The notes beneath the pieces were generated by a model. That model was not told the DNA's origin, did no database searches, and saw only the letters and a list, made by a program, of their open reading frames with translations. A DNA stretch of 64,000 bases from Anaerolineales bacterium. Its GTDB lineage: Bacteria; Chloroflexota; Anaerolineae; Anaerolineales; UBA11579. The translations under genes and the position numbers were made by a program. The stretch lies in NCBI GenBank assembly GCA_021463845.1, contig JAJTXV010000001.1, positions 454,174-518,173 of the forward strand, given 5' to 3'. Below are positions 1-8,123 of the stretch, in pieces; the first letter of the stretch is position 1, and each line of letters starts with the position of its first letter.

Positions 1-1375
1 AAACTTCGTGGTGGATGTTGTGCCCGGCGGTGGCAAGACCATCTTCGCTCTCGGTATCCAGAACGATCTCCTTGAGGACAAGGTCGTCAAGAAATCGCTG
101 ATCGTCACCCACACTGACCATTTGCGCAATCAGTGGATCGCCCAGGCTGCCAGGGTGGGGCTTCGGCTGATCCCTCATCGAGCGCAAAAATGGGGCGATG
201 AGCACGGGCGTGTTTTGACCTACCAGCAGATCGCCCAGGATGCCCGCGGCATCGCCGCTCTGGTGCGTGGAGCCATGACCATGGTGGTCTTTGACGAGAT
301 CCACCACGTGTCCGATAACGCCACCTGGGGCAATGCGGTCGGCAAAGCTTTTGCCGCCGCTGAGCGCCGGCTGCTGCTCTCGGGCACGCCCTTCCGGCAC
401 GACGAACGGAAGATCGCGTATGTGAGCTACGAGGGCAACCGCGCCCTTGTTGATTACCAGTACACCTACAAACAGGCGTTGGACGATGGCGTGGTCGCGC
501 CGATCTTCTTTCCCACGATCGGCGGCACAGTGCTTTGGCAGCGCGATGGTAAGCAAATCGAGCACAGCTTTGATAGCGAGCTCAACCTTGCCGAATCCGC
601 GGCGCGCCTGGACTCTGTGATCTCGGCCAAGAGCGACTGGCTGGCCACCGTGATCGGAGAAGCTGACCGCAGACTCGACGAGCTGCGCGCGGTGCAGCAC
701 AAGGACGCTGGCGGCCTGGTGGTCTGCAAGGACCAGGCCCACGCACGCGCAGTGGCTAAGCTCATCCAGAAGCTGACAGGTGAGCCTGCCACCCTGGCCA
801 TCTCAGACGTGACCGACAGCTCGGCGCGCCTGCAGGAGTTTACGCACTCCACGAAGAAGTGGCTGGTGGCCGTGAAGATGGTCACCGAGGGCGTAGATAT
901 CCCACGCTTGCGCGTGGGCGTTTACGCCACCAACGTCACCACTGAGCTCTTCTTCCGGCAGATGGTGGGCCGCCTGATCAGAACCTTGCCTAATCTGCAG
1001 GACCAGAGCGTGTTCCTGTTCATTCCGAGGGATCCGCTCATCATCCGTTACGCCCAAGAGATCGACCAGGAGCGTGTCCATATGCTCGAAGAACGTCTGG
1101 CCAGCCGGCGCGCGGCTGCGGCCGGCAATGGCCAGCAAACATCTGCACCGGAGCTGGAGTTGCTTGGAGCGCAGGCCGTTCTTGGCGAAACCTTGTTCGG
1201 CAATGAGGTTTTTTCGCGTGAGGAACTTGAGCAGGCCAATCATCTGAAGCACAGCATTGGCCTGGGCTACTTGCCCGATGAGGTCGTTGCCAAGATCCTG
1301 CGCGCTTTCACGGCCGCACCACCTCCGGCGCCGGCGGCCGCGCCAAAGACAAACACTGCATGGGAGATCCGATGA
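1..1375 (+). CDS. Superfamily II DEAD/DEAH-type helicase, 5' partial
   Basis: This is an ATP-dependent DNA or RNA helicase of superfamily II, probably used in phage replication or recombination. Counting from the GTG at base 8, Walker A (PGGGKT) lies at residues 6-11, the Walker B/DEIH box near residue 96, motif III (SGTPFR) near 125 and motif VI (QMVGRLIRT) near 318. The reading frame is open to base 1 and Walker A sits almost at the start, so the true N-terminus lies outside the window and the listed GTG is not the start. The C-terminal ~90 residues are Ala/Pro rich with no motif. The stop overlaps the next start by 4 bases (ATGA). Confidence 0.9.
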   Translation, partial: NFVVDVVPGGGKTIFALGIQNDLLEDKVVKKSLIVTHTDHLRNQWIAQAARVGLRLIPHRAQKWGDEHGRVLTYQQIAQDARGIAALVRGAMTMVVFDEIHHVSDNATWGNAVGKAFAAAERRLLLSGTPFRHDERKIAYVSYEGNRALVDYQYTYKQALDDGVVAPIFFPTIGGTVLWQRDGKQIEHSFDSELNLAESAARLDSVISAKSDWLATVIGEADRRLDELRAVQHKDAGGLVVCKDQAHARAVAKLIQKLTGEPATLAISDVTDSSARLQEFTHSTKKWLVAVKMVTEGVDIPRLRVGVYATNVTTELFFRQMVGRLIRTLPNLQDQSVFLFIPRDPLIIRYAQEIDQERVHMLEERLASRRAAAAGNGQQTSAPELELLGAQAVLGETLFGNEVFSREELEQANHLKHSIGLGYLPDEVVAKILRAFTAAPPPAPAAAPKTNTAWEIR

Positions 1376-1767
1376 GTGAGACATACACGAAGGAACAGAT
1401 TCTTCACGCCTTGGCTTTGCAGCCTTGTCATACAACAGGAATGCATGATCCGACCCACACAGGTCTCTACATTTGCGAACTGCAGAAGGTCAAGGCATTC
1501 GAGGGGCTACTGAAACTCTTGAATGTTGAAGTTGGCGAGTTGCCTAGGCAACTCCATCATGATTGCGGTTGGTGCAGCGATTCGGGCCAGACAGCTTCTT
1601 TCCGGAACTGGGTGGAGAAGGGCCCCGATCAAGAGAACTTGCGCAAGGGGCTTCGTGAGCGAATAAAAGCCTCGCCAGAACGTGAAGCTTACTGGCGAGA
1701 ACGGTATAGCCAAAATGGCCTCATTGCCAAGAATGCACCCAAGAAAAGAGAGACCAGCCATGTCTGA
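1372..1767 (+). CDS. Hypothetical phage protein
   Basis: I do not recognise this 131-aa protein. The start at 1372 is chosen over the longer ORF (1360) because its ATG overlaps the helicase stop as ATGA, which implies translational coupling. It contains a short Cys/His-rich stretch (HHDCGWC) in the middle that could bind metal, and a charged C-terminus. Its stop overlaps the next gene by 8 bases. Its position between the helicase and the ParB genes suggests a role in phage DNA metabolism, but nothing in the sequence shows one. Confidence 0.7.
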   Translation: MSETYTKEQILHALALQPCHTTGMHDPTHTGLYICELQKVKAFEGLLKLLNVEVGELPRQLHHDCGWCSDSGQTASFRNWVEKGPDQENLRKGLRERIKASPEREAYWRERYSQNGLIAKNAPKKRETSHV

Positions 1768-3559
1768 GCAAACCGTAGTCGTTCCAACCGTCGAAGTGCC
1801 CCTGGGGCAGATCGACCCCAATCCTTATCAGATGCGCCTGGAGGAAAACCCGCAGGCTGTTGAAGAGATCGCCCTGAGCATCTATCGCAACGGCCTGCTG
1901 CAAATCCCGGCCGCACAGCAGAAGGGCGGCCGCTATGTGCTGGCATTCGGCCATACGCGCAAAGCCGCTTTCCAACTGCTGGCCACAAAGGGCTTGCCTG
2001 ACCATGACATTGCCGGCGATCCGCAGAAGTGGGGCGCGATGCCCCTGCGGCTGGTCAAGGACCTTGACGACCGTCGCATGTTTGAGCTTGCGCTGACGGA
2101 GAACATGAAGCGCCAGGACCTCAATCCGATCGAGGTCGCCCGCGCGTTGCAGCGCTACATGACGGAATTCAAAGCCACCAGCGATGAAGCCGGCGAACTC
2201 TTTGGCCTCAAAGGAACCACCGTGCGCGGCAAGGTTCGCCTGCTTGATCTACCCGAGTTCGTCCAGGAGCAGGTTTCGCAGGGCGCTGTTGCCGAATCGG
2301 ACGCGCGCAAGTTGGTCACCGTGAGCCGTGTGTTGCCAGAGAAACAAGTGCGCAAGGTTGTGGAGGACATTCGCAAAGGCTCAGACCCGGATAAGGCCCT
2401 GGAAGGCCATCTGAGGGAGACCAAGGCTGTGGTCCGAATGTCGCATAACTGGTACGGTGAAGATCAAAAGAACAGTGCCGGCGAGGACTTATGGGAGTTG
2501 GATGGCTCTGACTTCCCTCAGGACCGGCTGCCCGCTTTGGACAAGGGGAGCATGACCGGCCTGTTGGAGCGCGAGCTGGCAGTGGATGAAATTGCTGCTC
2601 TGGATGGCTGGCTGCCCCAGCTCGCAGCAGGCGTAGACCCCAGCGCGCTGATTGCCGAGAACCCGAAGCATGAGGACTTGCTTGAGCAGGTGCGCCACCT
2701 GGCCGCCCCGCCGACCTGCTTGCAGTGCCCTTTCTATATGCGCGTCGATGGCGACCATTACTGCGGGTGGGCAGCCTGCCATGCCCGCAAAAAGGAAGCC
2801 TACCTCGGTTGGCGTCTCGAGCAACTGAGCAAGAAGCTCAAGATTGCGATTTACGACAAGGCCCGGGACGGCAAGGCGAAGAAACTCAATACCTATGACG
2901 GCAGCGATAAAAAACTATTCACGGACCGTAATACGGACCTGCGCCTAAAGCTCGGAAAAGAGAATTCCTACTCCCAGTTCTCCGGCCTGCCCAGCAACAT
3001 CGTTGTGGTGATGACTGGCGCCGTGTTGGAGAAGCAAAAGGCCAAGCTGGCCAAGCGAAACAATGGGGCGGATAGCTGGGAGCTTCAGCAAGAAGAGCGC
3101 CGGCGCAAGACTGAGCAGGAGCAGCGCCGGCGTTTGGCCACATTTGATTTCCTATGGAAAGAATGCGCGCCTGCGCTGGCGAAGTGCCTCAAAAACTTTG
3201 ACCACCTGCCTGCACTGTTGGCCTTGGGAGAAGCAACGAGGGCCTACGAACGCCCCAAGAGCGTCAAGGCGCCGGGAAAAAGTGCATCACGGTCAGACAA
3301 GCTGAATTTTCTGCGATTGATTTTGGCCTACGATCTTCTGCTCAATGATGTGCCGTTCCGCCGGACAGAGGAGCGCCTGAAAGATGCTGTGTATCAGGCG
3401 GCCGCGCATGCTGCAGGTTTTGCCAAGGCCTGGGGCGCCAACCTCCCGGCCGGCTTCCTCGACCGGGCCAAGGCGGTCGACGCCGAGATCCTGATCGCCG
3501 AGGGTGAGACCGTTTCTGCAGAAACGGGTAGCAGCAAGAAGGCGAAGGCCAAGAAATGA
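1760..3559 (+). CDS. ParB/Spo0J-like nuclease-domain protein, long form
   Basis: This is a 599-aa ParB-family protein. The N-terminal ParB/sulfiredoxin-like fold is recognisable from IDPNPYQMR near residue 20, a GHTRKAAF box (equivalent to the GERR/GHRR box of ParB) near residue 67 and a TENMKRQDLNPIE stretch near 115, followed by a helix-turn-helix region. Around residues 320-345 is a Cys cluster (CLQCPFYM...CGWAACHAR) that could bind zinc. The C-terminal half is Lys/Arg rich with a coiled-coil look. The start at 1760 is preferred over 1682 because an A/G-rich ribosome site precedes it. No ParA is nearby, so a role in transcription or replication control is as likely as partition. Confidence 0.85.
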   Translation: MSEQTVVVPTVEVPLGQIDPNPYQMRLEENPQAVEEIALSIYRNGLLQIPAAQQKGGRYVLAFGHTRKAAFQLLATKGLPDHDIAGDPQKWGAMPLRLVKDLDDRRMFELALTENMKRQDLNPIEVARALQRYMTEFKATSDEAGELFGLKGTTVRGKVRLLDLPEFVQEQVSQGAVAESDARKLVTVSRVLPEKQVRKVVEDIRKGSDPDKALEGHLRETKAVVRMSHNWYGEDQKNSAGEDLWELDGSDFPQDRLPALDKGSMTGLLERELAVDEIAALDGWLPQLAAGVDPSALIAENPKHEDLLEQVRHLAAPPTCLQCPFYMRVDGDHYCGWAACHARKKEAYLGWRLEQLSKKLKIAIYDKARDGKAKKLNTYDGSDKKLFTDRNTDLRLKLGKENSYSQFSGLPSNIVVVMTGAVLEKQKAKLAKRNNGADSWELQQEERRRKTEQEQRRRLATFDFLWKECAPALAKCLKNFDHLPALLALGEATRAYERPKSVKAPGKSASRSDKLNFLRLILAYDLLLNDVPFRRTEERLKDAVYQAAAHAAGFAKAWGANLPAGFLDRAKAVDAEILIAEGETVSAETGSSKKAKAKK

Positions 3560-4500
3560 GCGCGGCCAAGAAGGGGAAGAAGTCGGCCGCGCTATCGGTG
3601 ATCCAGGAGATCCCGGTAGAGCAGATCGTCCCCAACCCGGAGCAGCCGCGCAAGACATTCGACCAGGGCGAACTCAAGAAACTGGCCGCGTCGATCAAAG
3701 AGAACGGCCTGATCAACGCCATCACAGTGGAGCGCACCGAGAAAGAGGATGTCTTCATTCTCGAAGATGGCGAGCGCCGGCTACGCGCCCACAAGCTCGC
3801 CGGCATCAAGACCATCCTGGCTGTAGTGCGGCCGGCCGGCGCTGAGGCGCAGGACCGGCTCACCCGCGCACTGGTGGCCAATCTGCAGCGGGCTGACATG
3901 AACCCGGTCGAGGAAGGGCAGGCCTACCTGCGGCTGCACCAGGACTTCGGCTGGAAACTGGTCAAGATGGTCCGTGCCACCGGAGTTTCCCAGCCGCGGA
4001 TCTTGAACCGCATGGCGATCGCCAAGCTGGCGCCCGAGATCCAGGAGCTGATCATCAACAAGAACCTGCCCAAGGACCAGCGCGCCATTGAGGCGCTGCA
4101 GTCCATCCCCTCGACGAAGGCGCGCATCCAGTTTGCCCAGGAATTGTCCAAGCGCCCTGATCTCACTGTCTCGGGTATTCAACGCGCCGCGACCAAGCTG
4201 AAAGAGCAGCTGGCGAAGGGGGGCGCCAACGAGACGACTGAGCTGACCCGCGATGTGGCGCCGGCTATTCATTTCGGCTTGTCAAAAAGCCACGTGAAGC
4301 GCGAGGCGCCCATCTGGACCCAACTGGTGGCCAAGCAAGTGGCGCCATCCTGGGACTTGGTGAAGCAAGCGGCCGAGAGCGCATGCTTCAAGTGCCCGTT
4401 TTATGACGACCCTTCGGAGGGTATCTGCGGGCAATGCCCGGCCGTGGAGCAGGTGGCGCAAATGGTGAGGCTCAGCCATGAGTTCAAAGTCAGCAACTAA
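3556..4500 (+). CDS. ParB/Spo0J-like protein, short form
   Basis: This second ParB-family protein has 314 residues. The ParB N-terminal domain is clear: VPNPEQPRKTF near residue 26, an EDGERRLRAHK box near 71 and ANLQRADMNPVEE near 116, then a KorB-like helix-turn-helix around GVSQPRILNRMAIA. The C-terminus again carries a Cys cluster (CFKCPFYDD...CGQCP) that resembles the one in the gene before it. The start overlaps the upstream stop by ATGA. The shared CxxCPFY signature suggests duplication of an ancestral gene or a common partner. Confidence 0.87.
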   Translation: MSAAKKGKKSAALSVIQEIPVEQIVPNPEQPRKTFDQGELKKLAASIKENGLINAITVERTEKEDVFILEDGERRLRAHKLAGIKTILAVVRPAGAEAQDRLTRALVANLQRADMNPVEEGQAYLRLHQDFGWKLVKMVRATGVSQPRILNRMAIAKLAPEIQELIINKNLPKDQRAIEALQSIPSTKARIQFAQELSKRPDLTVSGIQRAATKLKEQLAKGGANETTELTRDVAPAIHFGLSKSHVKREAPIWTQLVAKQVAPSWDLVKQAAESACFKCPFYDDPSEGICGQCPAVEQVAQMVRLSHEFKVSN

Positions 4501-5716
4501 GCCACTGGACAAGGCCATCGATCAGGTTTTTCTGCAGCTCGACCGCGAGGCTGAGCTGCAGAAAACAAGCACGCGCGCCCGCGCTGCCCTCGGCAAGCAA
4601 AACCTCAAAGACAAGGTACGCGATTGGAGCGAAGAGGAGCGCCGCATTCTCCGCGAGCAGATCGTGCAGCTGGGCGCGGCCGGCGTAGCAGAACTGGTCG
4701 GCCGCACAGCCAATGCGGTCAAGATCCAACAAGTCCGCATGGGCCTCAAAGGGCCTACCCGCAATGAAGAGTATTTCACTGCAAATACCGCGGCCGACGC
4801 GTTGGGGATTGATATCCACGCGGTGACCAAGCTGATGCGCATGGGACTGCTGGCGCTGGAACGCGCGCCGGTGCCTGGCTACCGCCCGATCTTTCGCATC
4901 AAGCGAAAAGACTTGCTTGCCTGGGCAGTGAATCCAATGCAGTGGCCATATTGGCTCTACAACGAGCAGTGGAAGGTCAGGCGCATCCCGGATCCCGCGA
5001 TCGCCCGAATGGTGGCGTTGCGGCGGAAACGCTGGGGGGATGAATGGCTGAGCATTGGCCAGGTGGCCAGGATGTTTGGTGTTCATCACACACAGATCAA
5101 CCTGGCCTATATCGAACGTGGGCGCTTCCGGGGGCGCAAGCTCAAGTTTCGTAACTGGATCTTCCTGCGCTCGGATGTGCTTGCCGAGAATGTGCCGATC
5201 ATCCTGGGGAAGGGCAGCGCGGAAGGTGATTGGACGCCAGGTGGCAACAAGTTCATGTTGCTGAGCATCGCTTGCGGAATGAGCGAACAGGGCACATGCG
5301 CAATGATGAAAAAGAATGAATTCAATTGGCTGTTCAGGCTCAAGGCGCTTCACCGCCGGGGGCAGTTGCGGCCGTTGGCCAAAGAACTTGGTATTGAGCT
5401 GAGGCGTATTGACGGCGATTGGTTCCCCTTTGCCGACTGGCGCCTCTATAAGCATCGTTTCCCCGCGCTGACGCGGGCCGCGTTCAAGTTTCGAGATGCA
5501 CGTCGTCTTTCTGGCCAGGAGCGCCTGCTTATCAAGCGAGTGCTGTATTGGTGGGCTAGCCATTTTGCCAAGACGCCGGCGCAACGAAAAACCGCGCTGG
5601 GCTGGAAGTTTGCCGGCCGGAACTGCTCTGAGGAAGCCCTAAGGAAGCGCTATGCAGTGCTTCTTTCCTGGGGAATCAACCCATTTCACGGACTTAGAAA
5701 AAGGAGATCAGCATGA
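4478..5716 (+). CDS. Multi-domain helix-turn-helix DNA-binding protein
   Basis: This 412-aa protein is basic and has several DNA-binding-like segments. A SANT/Myb-like stretch (WSEEERRILREQ) lies near residues 50-95, a first helix-turn-helix (AADALGIDIHAVTKLMR) near 105-125 and a second (IGQVARMFGVHHTQINLAY) near 190-210. It overlaps the upstream ParB gene by 23 bases and couples to the next gene through ATGA. I cannot name its family. Candidate roles are phage replication initiation, origin binding or late regulation. Confidence 0.7.
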   Translation: MSSKSATKPLDKAIDQVFLQLDREAELQKTSTRARAALGKQNLKDKVRDWSEEERRILREQIVQLGAAGVAELVGRTANAVKIQQVRMGLKGPTRNEEYFTANTAADALGIDIHAVTKLMRMGLLALERAPVPGYRPIFRIKRKDLLAWAVNPMQWPYWLYNEQWKVRRIPDPAIARMVALRRKRWGDEWLSIGQVARMFGVHHTQINLAYIERGRFRGRKLKFRNWIFLRSDVLAENVPIILGKGSAEGDWTPGGNKFMLLSIACGMSEQGTCAMMKKNEFNWLFRLKALHRRGQLRPLAKELGIELRRIDGDWFPFADWRLYKHRFPALTRAAFKFRDARRLSGQERLLIKRVLYWWASHFAKTPAQRKTALGWKFAGRNCSEEALRKRYAVLLSWGINPFHGLRKRRSA

Positions 5717-6348
5717 ATCAGCAGAAGCAAAAATTGTTGGCCTTTCACGGTGACCCTACAGTGAAGGCGAAGTACCTCGATCGGGTGAAGGCGCATCAAC
5801 TGGCCGATGAGATAACACAGGGATTCTATTGGGAGAACGGGAAAGGTTGCGCTGTGGGTTGCACGATCCACGGCGGTGAGCACCGTCGCTACGAAACGGA
5901 GCTCGGTATTCCTGAATGGTTGGCATATCTTGAGGATGGCCTGTTCGAAGCCTTGCCCAATGAAAAGGCCAAGGAGTTTCCGCTGCGTTTTCTGGAGGCT
6001 ATTCCTGTAGGTGCGGATCTTGAGATTGTCTACTACAAGTTCTGCCATTGGCTGCTGACGGATCCTGAGCACGGTGTGCTGCGCCTGATGCCGCGCGAAG
6101 CAGAGCCGGAAGTTCATGATGTGATTGTGCGTGTAGCCATGTTGCATGAAAGGGCGATTGCGGGCGACATGCCTGAGGAAGGTGATTGGGCCGCCGCCAG
6201 GGCCGCCGCCTGGGACGCCGCCTGGGCCGCCGCCAGGGCCGCCGCCAGGGCCGCCGCCTGGGACGCCGCCTGGGCCGCCGCCAGGGCCGCGCAAGCAGAG
6301 AAATTGCTTGAGCTATTGGCTGCCGCTCCTGTGCCTGTTGCAGGCTAG
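5713..6348 (+). CDS. Protein with Ala/Trp/Arg C-terminal repeats
   Basis: This is a 211-aa protein. Residues 1-155 form an ordinary soluble domain with CAVGCTIHGG near residue 47. The C-terminus is a repeat of 16 residues, AAARAAAWDAAWAAAR, present twice without change and then fading. At the DNA level a 36-bp unit recurs with a 48-bp period at 6190-6273. The repeat should make an amphipathic Ala-rich helix with regularly spaced Arg and Trp. A strong ribosome site (AAAAAGGAG) precedes the ATG. An intrinsic terminator follows. I know of phage proteins with such tails but of no assigned function. Confidence 0.8.
   Translation: MNQQKQKLLAFHGDPTVKAKYLDRVKAHQLADEITQGFYWENGKGCAVGCTIHGGEHRRYETELGIPEWLAYLEDGLFEALPNEKAKEFPLRFLEAIPVGADLEIVYYKFCHWLLTDPEHGVLRLMPREAEPEVHDVIVRVAMLHERAIAGDMPEEGDWAAARAAAWDAAWAAARAAARAAAWDAAWAAARAAQAEKLLELLAAAPVPVAG
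6190..6291 (+). repeat. GC-rich tandem repeat, 48-bp period
   Basis: Two identical 36-bp copies begin at 6190 and 6238, and a third partial copy follows. The repeat lies in frame and encodes the AAARAAAWDAAWAAAR unit. Copy number could vary by slippage without changing the frame, since 48 is a multiple of 3. Confidence 0.9.
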
Positions 6349-6376
6349 CGCTGCGGTCGCCTCTCTTTTGCATTTC

Positions 6377-6410
6377 AAAAGCCGCCCGTCAGAGGCGGCT
6401 TTTATATTTT
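6377..6410 (+). terminator. Intrinsic terminator after repeat protein gene
   Basis: A 9-bp stem AAAGCCGCC / GGCGGCTTT with a 7-nt loop is followed by a T-rich tract. It ends the left (+) transcription unit of the prophage. Confidence 0.85.
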
Positions 6411-6444
6411 GGGAGTTCTCCGTGGCGTCTTTTGAAATAGAGCA

Positions 6445-6480
6445 CACCAGACAGCCGGGCTGGCGCCCGACTGTCTGGTG
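6445..6480. repeat. Perfect inverted repeat downstream of integrase
   Basis: The arms CACCAGACAG and CTGTCTGGTG enclose a second small stem (CGGGC/GCCCG). There is no T-tract on either strand. It sits between two converging genes and could act as a terminator, an RNA-stabilising end or a protein site. Confidence 0.6.
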
Positions 6481-6502
6481 GAACAGACGGCGTAAGCTTA
6501 GT

Positions 6503-7504
6503 TTAGCTAGTCCTTGCTGCTATCAAATCTTTTTGTGGCCGCTTGCCGTGGTCACCGTATCTGGATTTGAAGGTTGGCATATTCGGATCCGGACGCCGGC
6601 TTGGGTCAAACAGTAGCTGAGGCTCCGGATCAGATGAACTACGCGGAAGGTGCTTGCGTAGCTGGCTGAGATTACGTCCGGAGGTGTAGCGGGCAACGGT
6701 GGGCCGGTCTTTCAGGCGCAATCCCATTTGAATGAGAAGTTCATTGGCCCCATTCTCCAGTAGCTTGTTTCCGCAGGAGTGTCGGAAGCGATGAGGTGAG
6801 CCTCGCTCAAGGCCAGCATTCTCTGTGATGGTGTAGAAGATCGCCCTGAGGCCGTGCCTTGTAAGTGGACGCCCGCAAACACCGCCCCAGAGAGCGATGA
6901 ATAAATTCTTCACCCGGGCGTCAGTAATGAACTGGTCCCGTAGGGAGAGCCAGTCTAGGAGATATTGAGCGGTTTCGCGTGTGAAGATAGCAGTCTCGTA
7001 GCGTTGGCCCTTGACCAACACAACCAGAGAGAGGTCAGAGAAGTTGATGTCATCAACCTCAAGCCTGCAGAGTTCAGATACCCGTAGACCGGTGGTGTAG
7101 GCGAGAGACACCAGCGCTTTATTGCGGATCTCTGCCGCCGTCTCGCCAAAGCTGGCCAGTAGCCGTTCGATCTCTTCGCCGTTATAAAAGGGGCGAGGTT
7201 TTACGGGCGCCTTGCGAACTTGAATGCGAGTGATCGGGTGGCCGTTGGGGTAAGCCCATTTGTAGAAGGCCTTGAGTGTGCCAGCAAAGTTGTACTTGCT
7301 GGCCTGGGACCAGTAGCCCTTTGGGTGTTCCATGTCGATGAATTCGGCTACGTGATGCTGATCGAGTTCTTCGAGCGTGAAGCCGCGCATCTCAACCCAA
7401 TCAAACCAGTAGCTGAGATTGGTTCTGTAAAGCACCTTGGTGGCATCAGTGTATTTGCGCTCCATCAAGAAGCGGGAGATTGAGCGAGTGTTCTCGGCGT
7501 TCAT
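6503..7504 (-). CDS. int: Tyrosine-family site-specific integrase
   Basis: This 333-aa tyrosine recombinase is expected to insert and excise the prophage at attP/attB. It has an N-terminal SAM-like core-binding domain (residues ~5-90) and a catalytic domain with TTGLRVSEL carrying the first Arg, HRFRHS carrying the His-x-x-Arg, and a Tyr in VARYTSGRN. The start at 7504 is chosen because it has a GGGGGG-rich ribosome site and overlaps the upstream stop (TAATG); the longer ORF adds 33 unlikely residues. The gene lies at least 6.5 kb from the left end and 31 kb from attR, which is unusual for an integrase. Confidence 0.93.
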   Translation of the reverse strand: MNAENTRSISRFLMERKYTDATKVLYRTNLSYWFDWVEMRGFTLEELDQHHVAEFIDMEHPKGYWSQASKYNFAGTLKAFYKWAYPNGHPITRIQVRKAPVKPRPFYNGEEIERLLASFGETAAEIRNKALVSLAYTTGLRVSELCRLEVDDINFSDLSLVVLVKGQRYETAIFTRETAQYLLDWLSLRDQFITDARVKNLFIALWGGVCGRPLTRHGLRAIFYTITENAGLERGSPHRFRHSCGNKLLENGANELLIQMGLRLKDRPTVARYTSGRNLSQLRKHLPRSSSDPEPQLLFDPSRRPDPNMPTFKSRYGDHGKRPQKDLIAARTS

Positions 7505-7734
7505 TACAGCCCCCCTGTCTCGATCAGTGCGCTGGTTGCCTGAGTGATGAAGAGTGGCAAATCTGCGGGGGAGGGGTCCGGGCTCTGGAAGTACGACATG
7601 CAAAGAGCCAGGCTAAGTAGTGGAGCTGGCGCATCGATCTTGACCAGCTGGTCGATGAGGCGTTGCTGCAGCCGCACAGACATCTCAACGATGAACTCAG
7701 CTGGTAGGTGGCCAGCGATGGCGGGGTGTGACAT
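7504..7734 (-). CDS. Small protein coupled to integrase
   Basis: This is a 76-aa protein starting MSHPAIAGHLPAE, with a strong AGGAGG ribosome site. Its stop overlaps the integrase start. I do not recognise the family. Its place directly before int, with translational coupling, fits a small recombination accessory or regulatory protein such as an excisionase, but it has no clear helix-turn-helix, so this is only a guess. Confidence 0.65.
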   Translation of the reverse strand: MSHPAIAGHLPAEFIVEMSVRLQQRLIDQLVKIDAPAPLLSLALCMSYFQSPDPSPADLPLFITQATSALIETGGL

Positions 7735-7796
7735 GCTAAAATGTCCTCCTCTTCCACAGCGCGTCTCCATCCAGGTTGCACGTTGTGGAGGTAGCA

Positions 7797-7827
7797 CCGC
7801 CCGGCCTTGCGCCGGGCGGTTTGTGTT
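7797..7827 (+). terminator. Hairpin with short T-rich tail
   Basis: A perfect 9-bp stem CCGCCCGGC / GCCGGGCGG is followed by TTTGTGTT on the + strand only. It would stop + transcripts or form a 5' leader hairpin in the - integrase message. The T-tract is imperfect, so the assignment is moderate. Confidence 0.5.
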
Positions 7828-7843
7828 GGGCTAGAATTCTAAC

Positions 7844-7857
7844 AGAACAAGCGTTCT
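7844..7857. promoter_or_regulatory. LexA-type (SOS/Cheo) box at integrase promoter
   Basis: AGAACAAGCGTTCT contains GAAC-AAGC-GTTC, which fits the Gram-positive LexA core GAACRNRYGTTC at every position. It overlaps the predicted -10 of the - promoter that would serve the integrase operon, a position from which a repressor would block initiation. LexA or the phage LexA-like protein (36823-37098) are candidate ligands. Confidence 0.6.
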
Positions 7858-7919
7858 ATATCTCTAACTTGTAGGTGCCTGTCAAGCTGTTTGACAATGC
7901 GATCCAGGTGAAATAGACT
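7857..7919. promoter_or_regulatory. Divergent promoter pair sharing a TGTCAA...TTGACA palindrome
   Basis: TGTCAAGCTGTTTGACA at 7880-7896 supplies a -35 in each direction. Leftward: TTGACA with -10 GATATA (17-nt spacer) or TATAGA (19-nt), leading to the integrase operon. Rightward: TTGACA, 17-nt spacer, TAGACT at 7914-7919, which would run antisense to the 51-aa gene or on towards the HTH gene. Confidence 0.55.
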
Positions 7920-7930
7920 TGTGTTGCGAG

Positions 7931-8086
7931 TCATGCGTAAAGACGGAAGTCGGGCGTGGCTGTGAACCCCAACACCGCTTCACCGAGCAGTGCGAAGAAA
8001 AGAAATCGCGAGCGGCGATATTTTCTTCGCTGCGCCTGAAACTTGCGCACGCGTCGGGTTCTGCGGTACTTCTGTGTTTCCGTCAT
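7931..8086 (-). CDS. 51-aa basic single-span membrane protein
   Basis: This gene is too short for the ORF track. It begins MTETQKYRRT, has an Arg/Lys-rich first half (about 12 basic residues in 27) and then one hydrophobic segment (FLFFALLGEAVLGF) near residues 28-41. It has an excellent ribosome site (AAGGAGG, 7 nt before ATG) and its own near-consensus promoter (TTGACA-17-TATATT). Its location in the lysogeny control region suggests a regulatory, exclusion or immunity peptide. The + strand ORF at 7919-8140 in this place has no comparable start signals. Confidence 0.65.
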   Translation of the reverse strand: MTETQKYRRTRRVRKFQAQRRKYRRSRFLFFALLGEAVLGFTATPDFRLYA

Positions 8087-8123
8087 GGCTTTGTTCCTCC
8101 TTCCTACCTTAGAAAATGCTATC

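Noticed and set aside
4490-5584. 364-aa ORF on the - strand
   Set aside because: It mirrors the HTH gene at 4478-5716, which has normal start signals and coupling to both neighbours.
6190-6291. Possible CRISPR array
   Set aside because: The repeats are in-frame coding units without unique spacers, and no cas genes are present.
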